Below are positions 17,359 to 25,680 of a DNA stretch of 35,551 nucleotides, piece by piece (positions within the stretch are counted from its first letter, which is position 1; every line of letters begins with the position of its first letter). Under the pieces are notes generated by a model. That model had not been told where the DNA came from, searched no databases, and saw only the letters and a list, made by a program, of their open reading frames with translations. Source of the DNA: an uncultured Bacteroidales bacterium (GTDB lineage: Bacteria > Bacteroidota > Bacteroidia > Bacteroidales > Paludibacteraceae); NCBI GenBank assembly GCA_937907165.1, contig CALCUH010000225.1, positions 1 to 35,551 of the forward strand. Reading direction: 5' to 3'. The position numbers were made by a program, and so were the translations under genes.

Positions 17359-18906
17359 TTAGCGTTTAATAAATTTCAATACTTTATTCATTAACAGATC
17401 CTTAGCAATCGATTTTTCCTTATCAGTCAATCCGATGTAATAAACAATCAATACGAATACAGAAATAAAAGAAAAAGATGTGACAAAGAACCGGATCATG
17501 CCTGATTCACAATAATTAGACAAAATTATCGGAACAGGAATTGACAATCCCGCAACTAGATATACTACACCAAAAACATTCTTCATGTAATCCTTTAAAT
17601 CAAGATTTATCAACTTAACCATATAAATTGGCCTCACGACACTACATACAAAATTCAGACCTGCCTTAATAGCCAATACAACCCAAGGCGACATGCCTTC
17701 ACATAAAAGAATATAGGCTAATGGGATATTCAAAATTTTTATTGATGACATCAAAATTTGATGAGTTCTTAGGTTTCCTGTCGCATGAACACTTATCCAC
17801 AACGGCGCACTATATGCGTCAATAAAAGAATACAGCATCAGCATTATGACCAAAATCGAAGATCCATCAGGTACATCTTTCAACCATATTCCTAACACAT
17901 AATCTATATTAAAAATAATGGGCATCGATATAAAGAACAATATATAAAATGAAAATTTGGAGGAAGAATAGACCAATTTCATAAAATAAGACCTATCTCC
18001 ACTAGAATACGATTTTATAATTTGCGGATTGAATGCGGATGTAAAGCTGTTTAAAAACTGATTTAGATTACTACTTACCTGGTTGGCAATTCCATATGCC
18101 GCATTTACAACAACACCAAAAAAAACGTTGTAAAAATAGACAACAGATTGGTTTACTCCAACATCTACTCCATTGACCAACAAACTCCATCCAGAATATT
18201 GCACCATGGATTTTGCCGTATTGGAATTCCAACAGAAAGTATATTCACTCTCCGAAAAATGCTTTCTGCAATGCAACATATACCATATGAACAAAACTAA
18301 TGTCAATCCACAAATTAATGATGAATAGAAAATGAGTTTGTCAAATGCCGCAATTGATAAGAGATACACCACGCCTAGTTTCAAAACAGCCTCTAGCACA
18401 GAAGTATATGCATAAAAACTCATTCTTTCATGCACAATAATCAATGAATTATATGGCGTTTTTATAATATTCAAGACAAAACAAAGTACAGCAAAATGAT
18501 ATGACAAATTTGCCGCAAACATTCTATCCGGTGGTATTACCAACTTGTAGTTCACAATCCACAAACCTATTGTTTCACACAATATAAGGATGAAGATTCC
18601 TAATAATACGTGAACATTTACTGACATCGAAAATGTCTGTCTCAATCTACTATTATCACCACCATTAGTTTCTAGTTGACCTAAATCGTATGCTAAAAAC
18701 CTATATGTCGCATTATTTAACGCATTTTGAAGGAATGAGAAAAAAACCACAACACTCCAAACGACATTGTATATGCCAAAATCATCAACACCTAACTTAT
18801 CCAATATGACTCTTGAAGTGTATAGTCCTACAAGTATGACAAGGACCATACGGAAAGCCATAAAGAAAGTATTCTTAGCAACAAGTTCTGATCTGTTTCC
18901 AGTCAT
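17359..18906 (-). CDS. Polysaccharide flippase (Wzx type)
   Basis: A 515-residue membrane protein with about a dozen or more hydrophobic helices, in the MATE/MOP flippase superfamily. The N-terminus NTFFMAFRMVLVILVGLYTS and LGVDDFGIYNVVWSVV are typical of Wzx-like repeat-unit flippases of Bacteroidota. It should move the undecaprenyl-linked repeat unit from the cytoplasmic to the periplasmic face for the polymerase encoded just downstream. The start is one base after the stop of the upstream licD gene, consistent with coupling. Confidence 0.88.
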   Translation of the reverse strand: MTGNRSELVAKNTFFMAFRMVLVILVGLYTSRVILDKLGVDDFGIYNVVWSVVVFFSFLQNALNNATYRFLAYDLGQLETNGGDNSRLRQTFSMSVNVHVLLGIFILILCETIGLWIVNYKLVIPPDRMFAANLSYHFAVLCFVLNIIKTPYNSLIIVHERMSFYAYTSVLEAVLKLGVVYLLSIAAFDKLIFYSSLICGLTLVLFIWYMLHCRKHFSESEYTFCWNSNTAKSMVQYSGWSLLVNGVDVGVNQSVVYFYNVFFGVVVNAAYGIANQVSSNLNQFLNSFTSAFNPQIIKSYSSGDRSYFMKLVYSSSKFSFYILFFISMPIIFNIDYVLGIWLKDVPDGSSILVIMLMLYSFIDAYSAPLWISVHATGNLRTHQILMSSIKILNIPLAYILLCEGMSPWVVLAIKAGLNFVCSVVRPIYMVKLINLDLKDYMKNVFGVVYLVAGLSIPVPIILSNYCESGMIRFFVTSFSFISVFVLIVYYIGLTDKEKSIAKDLLMNKVLKFIKR

Positions 18907-18907
18907 T

Positions 18908-19738
18908 TTATATACGCTTTTTTATCTCTTCAACACTTAATCTTTTATCCAAATCGACATAATAATGATTATGCACAGAGACTCTTTTTTCTTCCGGAGG
19001 AAGCGTCATGTAATCTCCATACGTAAAATTCAGATATGAATCATAGTCTTTGGGGACACGAATTTTCGTGTTTTCAAACGGCATCTCAATAGTATCCTTT
19101 ATCCAAGATTTAGGGAAGACACACTTTTCGTAGTTATCCGTGGAGCGATAATACATCACCTTATCTCCTGAAATAGACTTAAATTTATTCTCTATTTTCT
19201 TCAATTCTTCCAAAATTCGACGTTTCCTGATTTTTGCGCTTAAAATCGTAAAGAAATAAGAAGGATGTTTATAAACATCAGGGGATGTTAGTGTCTTCAA
19301 AGAATGAATATATTCGCCATACCAATAACAATATTCGTCATGAATGATTTTTGCTTCATTTATATCGTCTACTTCATCAACAGGAAAAACATCTATAAAG
19401 ACACCGATCACACACTCAATATATCCAATCTCTAATATTGTCGTGTTCTTGTTGGCAAACTTTGCAAATGGCAAATAATAACACTTGTTTTCTATATCAA
19501 TGATTTCATATTCTTTCATCGATTTATCATTACGGAGAGATATGAATTTATCATAATTTGCTCTATCCATATAAACATCGATGTCATCATCCCAAGGAAT
19601 CAGCCCTTTATGACGAACGGCACCCAACACTGTTCCATATGCCGCAACATATTCTATATCATGTTCCTGACAAAATGCCAAAAAGGCATTAAAAGTTTCC
19701 AGAAGTATTTCTTTATATTTTATAATCGAATAATCCAT
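18908..19738 (-). CDS. LicD-family phosphotransferase
   Basis: A 276-residue intact LicD protein. The signature GAVRHKGLIPWDDDID (residues 39-54) holds the metal-binding Asp cluster, VFIDVFPVDEV follows, and the C-terminal NFTYGDYMTLPP is the family end motif. LicD enzymes move a phospho-substituent such as phosphocholine from a CDP-linked donor to a sugar; relatives move other phospho-alcohols. No licA, licB or licC genes for choline uptake and activation lie in the window, so the substituent is uncertain. It is four bases after glf and two bases from the flippase. A decayed relative lies at 9657-10218. Confidence 0.88.
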   Translation of the reverse strand: MDYSIIKYKEILLETFNAFLAFCQEHDIEYVAAYGTVLGAVRHKGLIPWDDDIDVYMDRANYDKFISLRNDKSMKEYEIIDIENKCYYLPFAKFANKNTTILEIGYIECVIGVFIDVFPVDEVDDINEAKIIHDEYCYWYGEYIHSLKTLTSPDVYKHPSYFFTILSAKIRKRRILEELKKIENKFKSISGDKVMYYRSTDNYEKCVFPKSWIKDTIEMPFENTKIRVPKDYDSYLNFTYGDYMTLPPEEKRVSVHNHYYVDLDKRLSVEEIKKRI

Positions 19739-19742
19739 ATCC

Positions 19743-20891
19743 TTATTCTGTTACCATTTTCAAAACTTTCTCTATTATCGGAGCCATATCATAATATTTA
19801 TATTCCGCCAGACGGCCTCCAAAAATCACATTCTGTTCCTTCTTAGCGAGTTCTCGATATTTCTCTGCTAAAACATTATTCAATTCATCATTAACTGGAT
19901 AATATGGTTCCATTCCTTCTTTATATTCAGTGGAGTATTCTTCACTTACCACCGTCTTAGGGCATTCATACACTTGCTGGCCGAACATTTCAAAATGCTT
20001 ATGTTCTATAACACGTGTGTATGGAACTTCGTGACTCGTGTAATTGACAACGGCATTACCCTGATAATTCGGAGTCGGTTCCACCCTAGTCTTAAAGCTG
20101 ACAGTACGCCAATTTAATTTTCCTAATGAAAAATCAAAATATTGGTCAATTGGACCTGTGTAAACTAATTGATCAGCTATTTCTTTCCAGCTATCACGCC
20201 ATGTTTTTCCTGTCAAATCACAGATTGAAGAAAAAAAGTCCTGATTAGTTCTACATTCTACGCCTGCCAGCAATCTTTCTATCAACTTATTATACCCTCC
20301 GATCGGAATTCCCTGATATGAATCATTAAAGTAGTTATTATCAAAGACAAAACGTACTGGCAATCTTTTTATAATGAAAGCAGGAAGGTCAGTACACTTT
20401 CTTCCCCACTGTTTTTCAGTATATTCTTTTATCAGTTTTTCAAATATATCTTTTCCGACAAGAGTCAAAGCCTGCTCTTCCAGATTTTGAGGTTCTCTTC
20501 CATTCAGACGCTGAATAGCTTCCCTCTTTTGTGAATCCAGCTTTTCCATCGCCTCCTGAGGAGTTCGCACACCCCACATTTGAGAGAATGTATTCATATT
20601 AAACGGCAAATTATACATTTCCCCTTTATAATTCGCCACAGGAGAATTTGTATAACGATTAAAATCCACTAAGGAATTCACGAAATCCCACACTTCCCTA
20701 TTGTTTGTATGAAAAATGTGAGCTCCATATTTGTGGACATTGATTCCCTCTATATTCTCGCAATACAAATTTCCGCCATGGTTTGGACGTTTATCTATCA
20801 CCAAACATGTTTTTCCTAACTCCTTAACACAAAAGGAAAATGTCGCGCCAAAAAGTCCAGAACCGACTATCAAATAATCGAATTTTCTCAT
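19743..20891 (-). CDS. glf: UDP-galactopyranose mutase
   Basis: A 382-residue flavoprotein that interconverts UDP-galactopyranose and UDP-galactofuranose. The FAD-binding GSGLFG lies at residues 10-15 in the N-terminal Rossmann strand, then GGNLYCE and the strongly conserved KYGAHIFHTNN. The C-terminal NYQGNAVVNYTS, GRLAEYKYYDM and the closing helix are typical. Length is standard. Its presence predicts galactofuranose in the polysaccharide, so one of the three glycosyltransferases here, or one elsewhere, should use UDP-Galf. It is six bases downstream of ugd. Confidence 0.95.
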   Translation of the reverse strand: MRKFDYLIVGSGLFGATFSFCVKELGKTCLVIDKRPNHGGNLYCENIEGINVHKYGAHIFHTNNREVWDFVNSLVDFNRYTNSPVANYKGEMYNLPFNMNTFSQMWGVRTPQEAMEKLDSQKREAIQRLNGREPQNLEEQALTLVGKDIFEKLIKEYTEKQWGRKCTDLPAFIIKRLPVRFVFDNNYFNDSYQGIPIGGYNKLIERLLAGVECRTNQDFFSSICDLTGKTWRDSWKEIADQLVYTGPIDQYFDFSLGKLNWRTVSFKTRVEPTPNYQGNAVVNYTSHEVPYTRVIEHKHFEMFGQQVYECPKTVVSEEYSTEYKEGMEPYYPVNDELNNVLAEKYRELAKKEQNVIFGGRLAEYKYYDMAPIIEKVLKMVTE

Positions 20892-20897
20892 ATCCCA

Positions 20898-22223
20898 TTA
20901 ATCCCTTCTAAATAAATCCCTCGTATAGACCTTATCCTCCACATCGTCTAAACAACTATCGTAACGATTGGCGATAATGGCCTGGCTCTGCGCCTTGAAT
21001 TTATCCAAGTCATTTACCACTAAACTTCCGAAGAAAGTCTCGCCATCCTTTAACGTCGGTTCGTAGATGATGACATTAGCCCCTTTCGCCTTCACTCTTT
21101 TCATCACACCTTGGATGGAAGACTGACGGAAATTGTCGGAGTTAGACTTCATCGTCAAACGATAAACGCCGATGGTGACATTTTTTTCGTTCTGCTGATT
21201 ATAACCATTTTGTGTGGCATAATCATAATAACCAGCCTTGCTCAACACCTGATCCGCAATGAAATCCTTGCGGGTCCTATTGCTCTCCACAATAGCGGTC
21301 ATCATATTCTGAGGTACGTCTGCATAATTGGCCAATAATTGCTTCGTATCCTTTGGCAAACAATAACCTCCATAACCGAAAGACGGATTATTATAATGCG
21401 TACCGATTCTTGGGTCTAAACCTACTCCCTGTATAATGGCTTGGGCATCCAAACCTTTCACTTCAGCATAGGTATCCAACTCATTGAAATAGCTGACGCG
21501 AAGCGCCAAATAGGTGTTAGCGAAAAGTTTCACAGCCTCAGCCTCCTTCATACCCATGAATAACGTGTCGATATTCTCCTTGATAGCGCCCTCTTGGAGC
21601 AATTCGGCGAACGTCTTGGCTGCGTTTTCAAGGAACGCAACATCTGCGATTTTAGCTATCGCCTGATTCTCAACCTCATATTCTCCGTTAGAAATCAGTT
21701 TCGGATAACCGACAATAATACGTGACGGGTAAAGATTATCGTAGAGCGCCTTACTCTCCCTTAAAAACTCAGGGGAGAACAAAAGGTTTAATTTCCTCAC
21801 ACCTTTTTGGGCGTATTTGACATACAAGCCACGAGTGTATCCGACAGGTATCGTGCTCTTAATGACCATCACAGCGGAAGGGTTCACCTCCAAAACCAAA
21901 TCGATTACCTCCTCAACGTGCGTGGTGTCAAAATAGTTCTTGACAGGATCGTAATTAGTCGGAGCGGCAATCACCACATAATCAACATCTTTATATGCCG
22001 AAGCTCCGTCCAATGTAGCAGTCAGAGACAAATCTTTCTCCGCCAAATATTTCTCTATATATTCATCCTGGATGGGCGATTTTTTATGATTAATCATATC
22101 TACCTTTTCAGGAATCACGTCCACTGCAGTGACATTATGTTTTTGCGCAAGCAAAGTAGCGATACTTAAACCAACATATCCGGTTCCCGCCACAGCGATC
22201 TTCAAATCTTCAAAATTTCTCAT
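20898..22223 (-). CDS. ugd: UDP-glucose 6-dehydrogenase family protein
   Basis: A 441-residue nucleotide-sugar dehydrogenase. The NAD-binding GTGYVG is at residues 13-18, IKSTIPVGYT and LFSPEFLRE follow, and the catalytic Cys288 sits in GYGGYCLPKDTKQL. The C-terminal phrases GVYRLTMKSNSDNFR and VYTRDLF resemble E. coli-type Ugd, which makes UDP-glucuronate from UDP-glucose with two NAD+. It is about 50 residues longer than E. coli Ugd, through inserts after residue 174 and near 320. Because the next genes are WbpB- and WbpD-like, oxidation of UDP-GlcNAc is a possible alternative. It overlaps the WbpB-like gene by four bases. Confidence 0.9.
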   Translation of the reverse strand: MRNFEDLKIAVAGTGYVGLSIATLLAQKHNVTAVDVIPEKVDMINHKKSPIQDEYIEKYLAEKDLSLTATLDGASAYKDVDYVVIAAPTNYDPVKNYFDTTHVEEVIDLVLEVNPSAVMVIKSTIPVGYTRGLYVKYAQKGVRKLNLLFSPEFLRESKALYDNLYPSRIIVGYPKLISNGEYEVENQAIAKIADVAFLENAAKTFAELLQEGAIKENIDTLFMGMKEAEAVKLFANTYLALRVSYFNELDTYAEVKGLDAQAIIQGVGLDPRIGTHYNNPSFGYGGYCLPKDTKQLLANYADVPQNMMTAIVESNRTRKDFIADQVLSKAGYYDYATQNGYNQQNEKNVTIGVYRLTMKSNSDNFRQSSIQGVMKRVKAKGANVIIYEPTLKDGETFFGSLVVNDLDKFKAQSQAIIANRYDSCLDDVEDKVYTRDLFRRD

Positions 22224-23248
22224 ATTTCCTTATTTTTAGACCAAACACCATTGCGAACCGCATAGATGCGTTCGATGATGTCGACCACTTTTAAGCCCTC
22301 CAACACATTGGTTGTGATGGAATTATTATTTTGTAATGTATCTATCACGTTTTTTATGACCAGATGATGGTTCTGAGCGGAACCTTTGTAGGCTCCGTAA
22401 TCATTCGGCGGATTGCTAGGCGCCAATTCCGGCATCTCATAATCCTTAATGTGGCAGTAAACCACCTCGTTCATATATTGCCCCGCCACCTTGACGGTAC
22501 CATTCTCTCCGACTATCGTAATACTGCTTTCCAAGTTGGTGTCCCAAACAGCAGTGGAATAGTTTAAACACCCCATCCCTCCGTTCATGAAATCGAAGGT
22601 CACCACACCGCTATCCTCAAAATCCGTCAAATCCTGATGGGAAAAATCATTGAAATGTCCGACGATATTGGTAATATCACCAAATAGCCAATACATGATA
22701 TCGATAAAATGAGAAAACTGGGTGAAGAGCGTTCCGCCGTCCAAGCGACCATCCCCATGCCAATTTCCCTTCTTGTAATAACGCTCGTCACGGTTCCAAA
22801 AACAATTCAACTGAACCATGAAAATCTTTCCCAATTTGTTTTCCGTCACAATCTGTTTCAACCAAACTGAAGGGGGAGAATAACGATTCTGCATCACGCA
22901 AAAAACCCTTTTGGAAACTTCAAGCGACTTGCACACGAGTTTCTCCGCATCCGCCTTGCTCAAAGCGATGGGTTTTTCTATAACGACATGATGACCCGCT
23001 TCAAGTACCTTCAAAGCATATGGCGCATGAAAATAATTGGGAGTGCATATATTTACCACATCAGCATCGATATCAGACGACAAAAAATCATCTATACTCG
23101 AGAAGAAGGGTAAATCGTCAGTGAAACCAACCTCGTCCTTCGACAAGACATCACAGACGGCAACTAACTCAGCATCCGGATTCCTTCGTATCATCTCCGC
23201 ATGCCGTTTACCGATATGTCCGTATCCTATTACCGCGAATTTTATCAT
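22220..23248 (-). CDS. Gfo/Idh/MocA oxidoreductase, WbpB/WlbA-like nucleotide-sugar 3-dehydrogenase
   Basis: A 342-residue Gfo/Idh/MocA oxidoreductase. The NAD-binding GYGHIG is at residues 8-13 and the conserved EKPIAL (Lys92) and GGTLFTQFSHFIDI segments are present. Within this family, such sequences next to WbpD- and WbpE-like genes are usually the 3-dehydrogenase of UDP-2-acetamido-2-deoxyglucuronate, which makes a 3-keto sugar for transamination. The substrate here is inferred from that neighbourhood. It overlaps ugd by four bases and lies 45 bases after the acetyltransferase gene. Confidence 0.85.
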   Translation of the reverse strand: MIKFAVIGYGHIGKRHAEMIRRNPDAELVAVCDVLSKDEVGFTDDLPFFSSIDDFLSSDIDADVVNICTPNYFHAPYALKVLEAGHHVVIEKPIALSKADAEKLVCKSLEVSKRVFCVMQNRYSPPSVWLKQIVTENKLGKIFMVQLNCFWNRDERYYKKGNWHGDGRLDGGTLFTQFSHFIDIMYWLFGDITNIVGHFNDFSHQDLTDFEDSGVVTFDFMNGGMGCLNYSTAVWDTNLESSITIVGENGTVKVAGQYMNEVVYCHIKDYEMPELAPSNPPNDYGAYKGSAQNHHLVIKNVIDTLQNNNSITTNVLEGLKVVDIIERIYAVRNGVWSKNKEI

Positions 23249-23293
23249 ACAATAATGATGGCCAATATTTTATATGTAATTTTTATTCTAAAA

Positions 23294-23872
23294 TCATATG
23301 ATTTTCGATACAGAGCCATTCCTTAACTCATAAGACAGACCTGTCTCCTGACAAACCGCCCTACCCGTCTCATCGAACTCCAACCGATCACCATACTCGC
23401 TTACCCATCCGATCTGACGCGCAGGATTGCCGACAACCAAAGCATAGGGTTTCACATCTTTCGTAACGACGGAACCAGCGCCTATCATAGCATAACGGCC
23501 TATTTCCACGCCACACACAACCGTCGCATTCGCCCCGATAGATGCGCCTTTTCTGACAATGGTAGAACGAAACTCGCTTTTACGATTCACAAAACTTCTA
23601 GGATTGATGACATTCGTGAAAACCATCGAAGGTCCCAGAAACACATCATCCTCACAAATCACCCCTGTATAGACGGAGACATTGTTCTGGATCTTCACAT
23701 TCTCTCCAATCACCACTTGAGGAGATATCACCACATTTTGCCCGATATTACAATTTTTTCCAATAACCGCACCACTCATGACATGGGAAAAATGCCATAT
23801 TTTAACACCTTCACCAATGATACATTGATCATCTATAATAGCGGTTTCGTGTACGAAGAAATTGTGATTCAT
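23294..23872 (-). CDS. WbpD/WlbB-like nucleotide-sugar 3-N-acetyltransferase
   Basis: A 192-residue left-handed beta-helix acetyltransferase. The order of motifs, KIWHFSHV, QNNVSVY, FLGPSMVFTNVINPRS, GANATVVCGVEIG and a C-terminal NPARQIGWVSEYG, follows WbpD and WlbB, which acetylate the 3-amino group of UDP-2-acetamido-3-amino-uronate. The related FdtC/QdtC enzymes of dTDP-3-amino sugars look similar, so the donor type (UDP or dTDP) is not fixed by sequence. It is the first gene of the second transcription unit and is preceded by a leader of about 200 bases with two hairpins. Confidence 0.88.
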   Translation of the reverse strand: MNHNFFVHETAIIDDQCIIGEGVKIWHFSHVMSGAVIGKNCNIGQNVVISPQVVIGENVKIQNNVSVYTGVICEDDVFLGPSMVFTNVINPRSFVNRKSEFRSTIVRKGASIGANATVVCGVEIGRYAMIGAGSVVTKDVKPYALVVGNPARQIGWVSEYGDRLEFDETGRAVCQETGLSYELRNGSVSKII

Positions 23873-23884
23873 TTGATTTCGGGT

Positions 23885-23935
23885 ATAACTTCGTTATTGT
23901 GAGTAACATGGCAAAGCACGCCAATCAACTCACAA
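23885..23935 (-). promoter_or_regulatory. Tandem RNA hairpins in the leader just before the WbpD-like start codon
   Basis: Arms at 23897-23904 (TTGTGAGT) and 23928-23935 (ACTCACAA) are perfect over 8 bases. Inside them TGGC (23909-23912) pairs with GCCA (23920-23923) after a symmetric 4-base internal loop. Immediately downstream in the transcript, ATAAC-GAA-GTTAT (23885-23897) forms a second 5-base stem with a GAA loop, sharing one base with the first. The ATG at 23872 follows 12 bases later. The position suits attenuation or control of ribosome access; function is inference. Confidence 0.5.
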
Positions 23936-24024
23936 CCAAGTCATTAGCAAAAAAAAAATGGCAAATACCTCAAAACATGAAATGATAATAACAAACTACA
24001 TTTTAAGACATTGCCACCCTCATC

Positions 24025-24040
24025 TTCCTTAATTGAGGAA
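24025..24040. promoter_or_regulatory. Near-perfect palindrome, possible operator
   Basis: TTCCTTAATTGAGGAA is a 16-base inverted repeat with a single T-G mismatch, about 43 bases downstream of the -7 box at 24083-24090. It could be a regulator binding site or a small RNA stem. Confidence 0.35.
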
Positions 24041-24082
24041 AAATTACCCAATATTAGAAAATTCACCCTCTACAAGGTTATG

Positions 24083-24114
24083 CAAAGGTAATGGAATATT
24101 ACAAAAATACACAA
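24083..24114 (-). promoter_or_regulatory. Bacteroidota-type promoter of the second polysaccharide transcription unit
   Basis: The minus strand reads TACCTTTG at 24083-24090, a perfect TAnnTTTG -7 box, with TTG at 24112-24114 at a 21-base spacing as the -33 element. Transcription would start near 24075, leaving a leader of roughly 200 bases before the WbpD-like gene. Confidence 0.6.
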
Positions 24115-24227
24115 CAAAATTACCATTATTTTCTTAGCAGAAAAGGCTTATACACGCAAAACTAGGTCTTTATGCGCAACAAATAATATCAATTCGAAAA
24201 TAAGAAGATGGAAGTGATATGCCAAAC

Positions 24228-24280
24228 TAAAAAAGAGGAATTCACATAATATGATTTTACAAATTCTCATGTCCTCTCTT
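24228..24280 (-). terminator. Hairpin terminator after the PglE-like aminotransferase gene
   Basis: On the minus strand GAGGACAT pairs imperfectly with ATGTGAATTCCTC (three unpaired bases on one side) around an A+T-rich loop, and the stem is followed at once by six T. It begins about 20 bases after the aminotransferase stop and separates the first from the second transcription unit. Confidence 0.65.
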
Positions 24281-24300
24281 ATCGACAAAAGTATTCAATA

Positions 24301-25560
24301 TCATACAATTAGATTTTTCATCGCCTCACAAATGAACCTCACGTCGTCATCTGAGACATTCGGTCCAGTAGGCAAACACAAACCTACACGGAAAAGGTTT
24401 TCGGACACTCCATTCAAATACGCTGGACAATCCTTATAGACTGGCTGTCTGTGCATCGGCTTCCAAAGAGGACGCGACTCTATGTTCAAGCTATCGAGTC
24501 CCACCCGCATCGCTTCCACATTAGCATTAGGCTGAAGATCGGTGGTTGGTGTTTCCGACTGATGGAACACCCCCGCAACCCCACCAACTGCACTCGACAC
24601 GACCGTCTTATAGGCATTTTCCTGACCTATAATCTTTATGTCCGGATCAATAGTCACCGTACACAACCAATAATTAGAATCATACTCGCCGGTTTGGGGT
24701 TGACAATGAACAGAAACACCTCGCACATTCCTTAAAAGGGATTCATAAAGAGCTTGCACATGCTTGTGATGTGCGATATGTTCTCGAGCGACAATCATCT
24801 GTCCCCGTCCGATACCCGCGCAAATATTGCTCATACGATAATTATAGCCGATCTTTTCATGCTGGTAATAGGGATAACTCTCTCGGTATTGGGTCGCATA
24901 CATCATGATTTTCCTCCACTCATCGTCATCCGCCGTAATCAAAGCCCCTCCACCCGAAGTGGTAATCATTTTATTACCGTTAAAAGATAGCACGCCATAT
25001 TTTCCGAAAGTACCTAAAACTCGTTCCTTATACATCGATCCGAACCCCTCCGCCGCATCCTCCACAACAGGAATATCGTATTTATTAGCGACTGCCATCA
25101 ACCTATCGCAATCATACGGCATGCCATAAAGCGCCACAGGTACAATCGCCTTAGGATATTTGCCAGTCTTCTTTTTACGGTCGATAATAGCGTACTCCAA
25201 CAATTCGGGATCCATATTCCATGTCTCCTTCTCCGAATCAATGAACACGGGAGTGCCTCCGAGATAAGTGATCGGATGAGAGGATGCGCAGAAAGTGAAA
25301 GACTGAACACATACTTCATCACCATATCCCACGCCACAATTAAGCAACGCCAGATGTACAGCCGCCGTGCCAGCGCTCAAAGCGACAACTCGCTTATGCT
25401 GTCCGACAAAGGTCTCAAGATCCTTTTCGAATCCATCCACATTTGGGCCCAACGGCACCACCCAATTAGTATCAAATGCCTCCTTCACAAACTCCTGTTC
25501 TTTACCAGAGAGTTTGCAAAGACACAATAGGATTCTATCTTTCCTGCATTCCATCATCAT
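24301..25560 (-). CDS. DegT/DnrJ/EryC1/StrS-family PLP aminotransferase (PglE-like)
   Basis: A 419-residue sugar aminotransferase. Asp168 (PVVEDAAE) and the PLP-binding Lys197 (SFNGNKMIT) are in place, followed by SGGGALIT. The N-terminal phrase LSGKEQEFVKEAFDTNWVVP is typical of a subgroup, common in Bacteroidota capsule loci, related to enzymes that aminate UDP-4-keto-6-deoxy-GlcNAc (PglE type). The 4,6-dehydratase (PglF) and acetyltransferase (PglD) partners of such a pathway are not clearly in the window, so its substrate is open; the dTDP-4-keto product of RfbB, encoded next to it, is another option. It is the last gene before the terminator at 24228-24280. Confidence 0.87.
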   Translation of the reverse strand: MMMECRKDRILLCLCKLSGKEQEFVKEAFDTNWVVPLGPNVDGFEKDLETFVGQHKRVVALSAGTAAVHLALLNCGVGYGDEVCVQSFTFCASSHPITYLGGTPVFIDSEKETWNMDPELLEYAIIDRKKKTGKYPKAIVPVALYGMPYDCDRLMAVANKYDIPVVEDAAEGFGSMYKERVLGTFGKYGVLSFNGNKMITTSGGGALITADDDEWRKIMMYATQYRESYPYYQHEKIGYNYRMSNICAGIGRGQMIVAREHIAHHKHVQALYESLLRNVRGVSVHCQPQTGEYDSNYWLCTVTIDPDIKIIGQENAYKTVVSSAVGGVAGVFHQSETPTTDLQPNANVEAMRVGLDSLNIESRPLWKPMHRQPVYKDCPAYLNGVSENLFRVGLCLPTGPNVSDDDVRFICEAMKNLIV

Positions 25561-25634
25561 AACATTTCATATGGAAAAAAAGAGAACCACTCCTCCGAAC
25601 CTATTACAGTCAAGAGGAATGGTCACATATTTAA

Positions 25635-25655
25635 TTAGGAATCACCATTTCCTAA
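25635..25655. repeat. Small inverted repeat between rfbB and the PglE-like gene
   Basis: TTAGGAA and TTCCTAA are perfect 7-base arms around a 7-base spacer in a 120-base gap that otherwise shows no gene. It is not followed by a T run, so it is not a clear terminator. A regulator site or mRNA stem is possible. Confidence 0.25.
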
Positions 25656-25680
25656 ATGATTTTGAAAAGAATGTAAAAGA

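Larger units (their letters stand above)
23873..24227 (-). other. Untranslated leader and upstream region of the second polysaccharide transcription unit
   Basis: This stretch has no credible gene on either strand. It holds a promoter (24083-24114), a 16-base near-palindrome (24025-24040) and two leader hairpins directly before the WbpD-like gene (23885-23935). The region from about 24115 to 24227 is plain A+T-rich sequence in which I see nothing specific. No upxY/upxZ-like antiterminator gene is present here. Confidence 0.6.

Noticed and set aside
17359..19738. LicD-flippase pair as a possible toxin or defence unit
   Set aside because: Both proteins have clear glycan-assembly signatures and sit in a polysaccharide operon; nothing suggests a defence role.
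23885..23897. Resemblance of ATAACTTCGTTAT to one arm of loxP
   Set aside because: Only 10 of 13 bases match one arm; there is no spacer or second arm, and no Cre-like recombinase in the window. It is better read as a small hairpin.
24115..24300. Invertible promoter of the Bacteroides capsule type
   Set aside because: No pair of long inverted repeats flanks the promoter and no invertase gene lies nearby.
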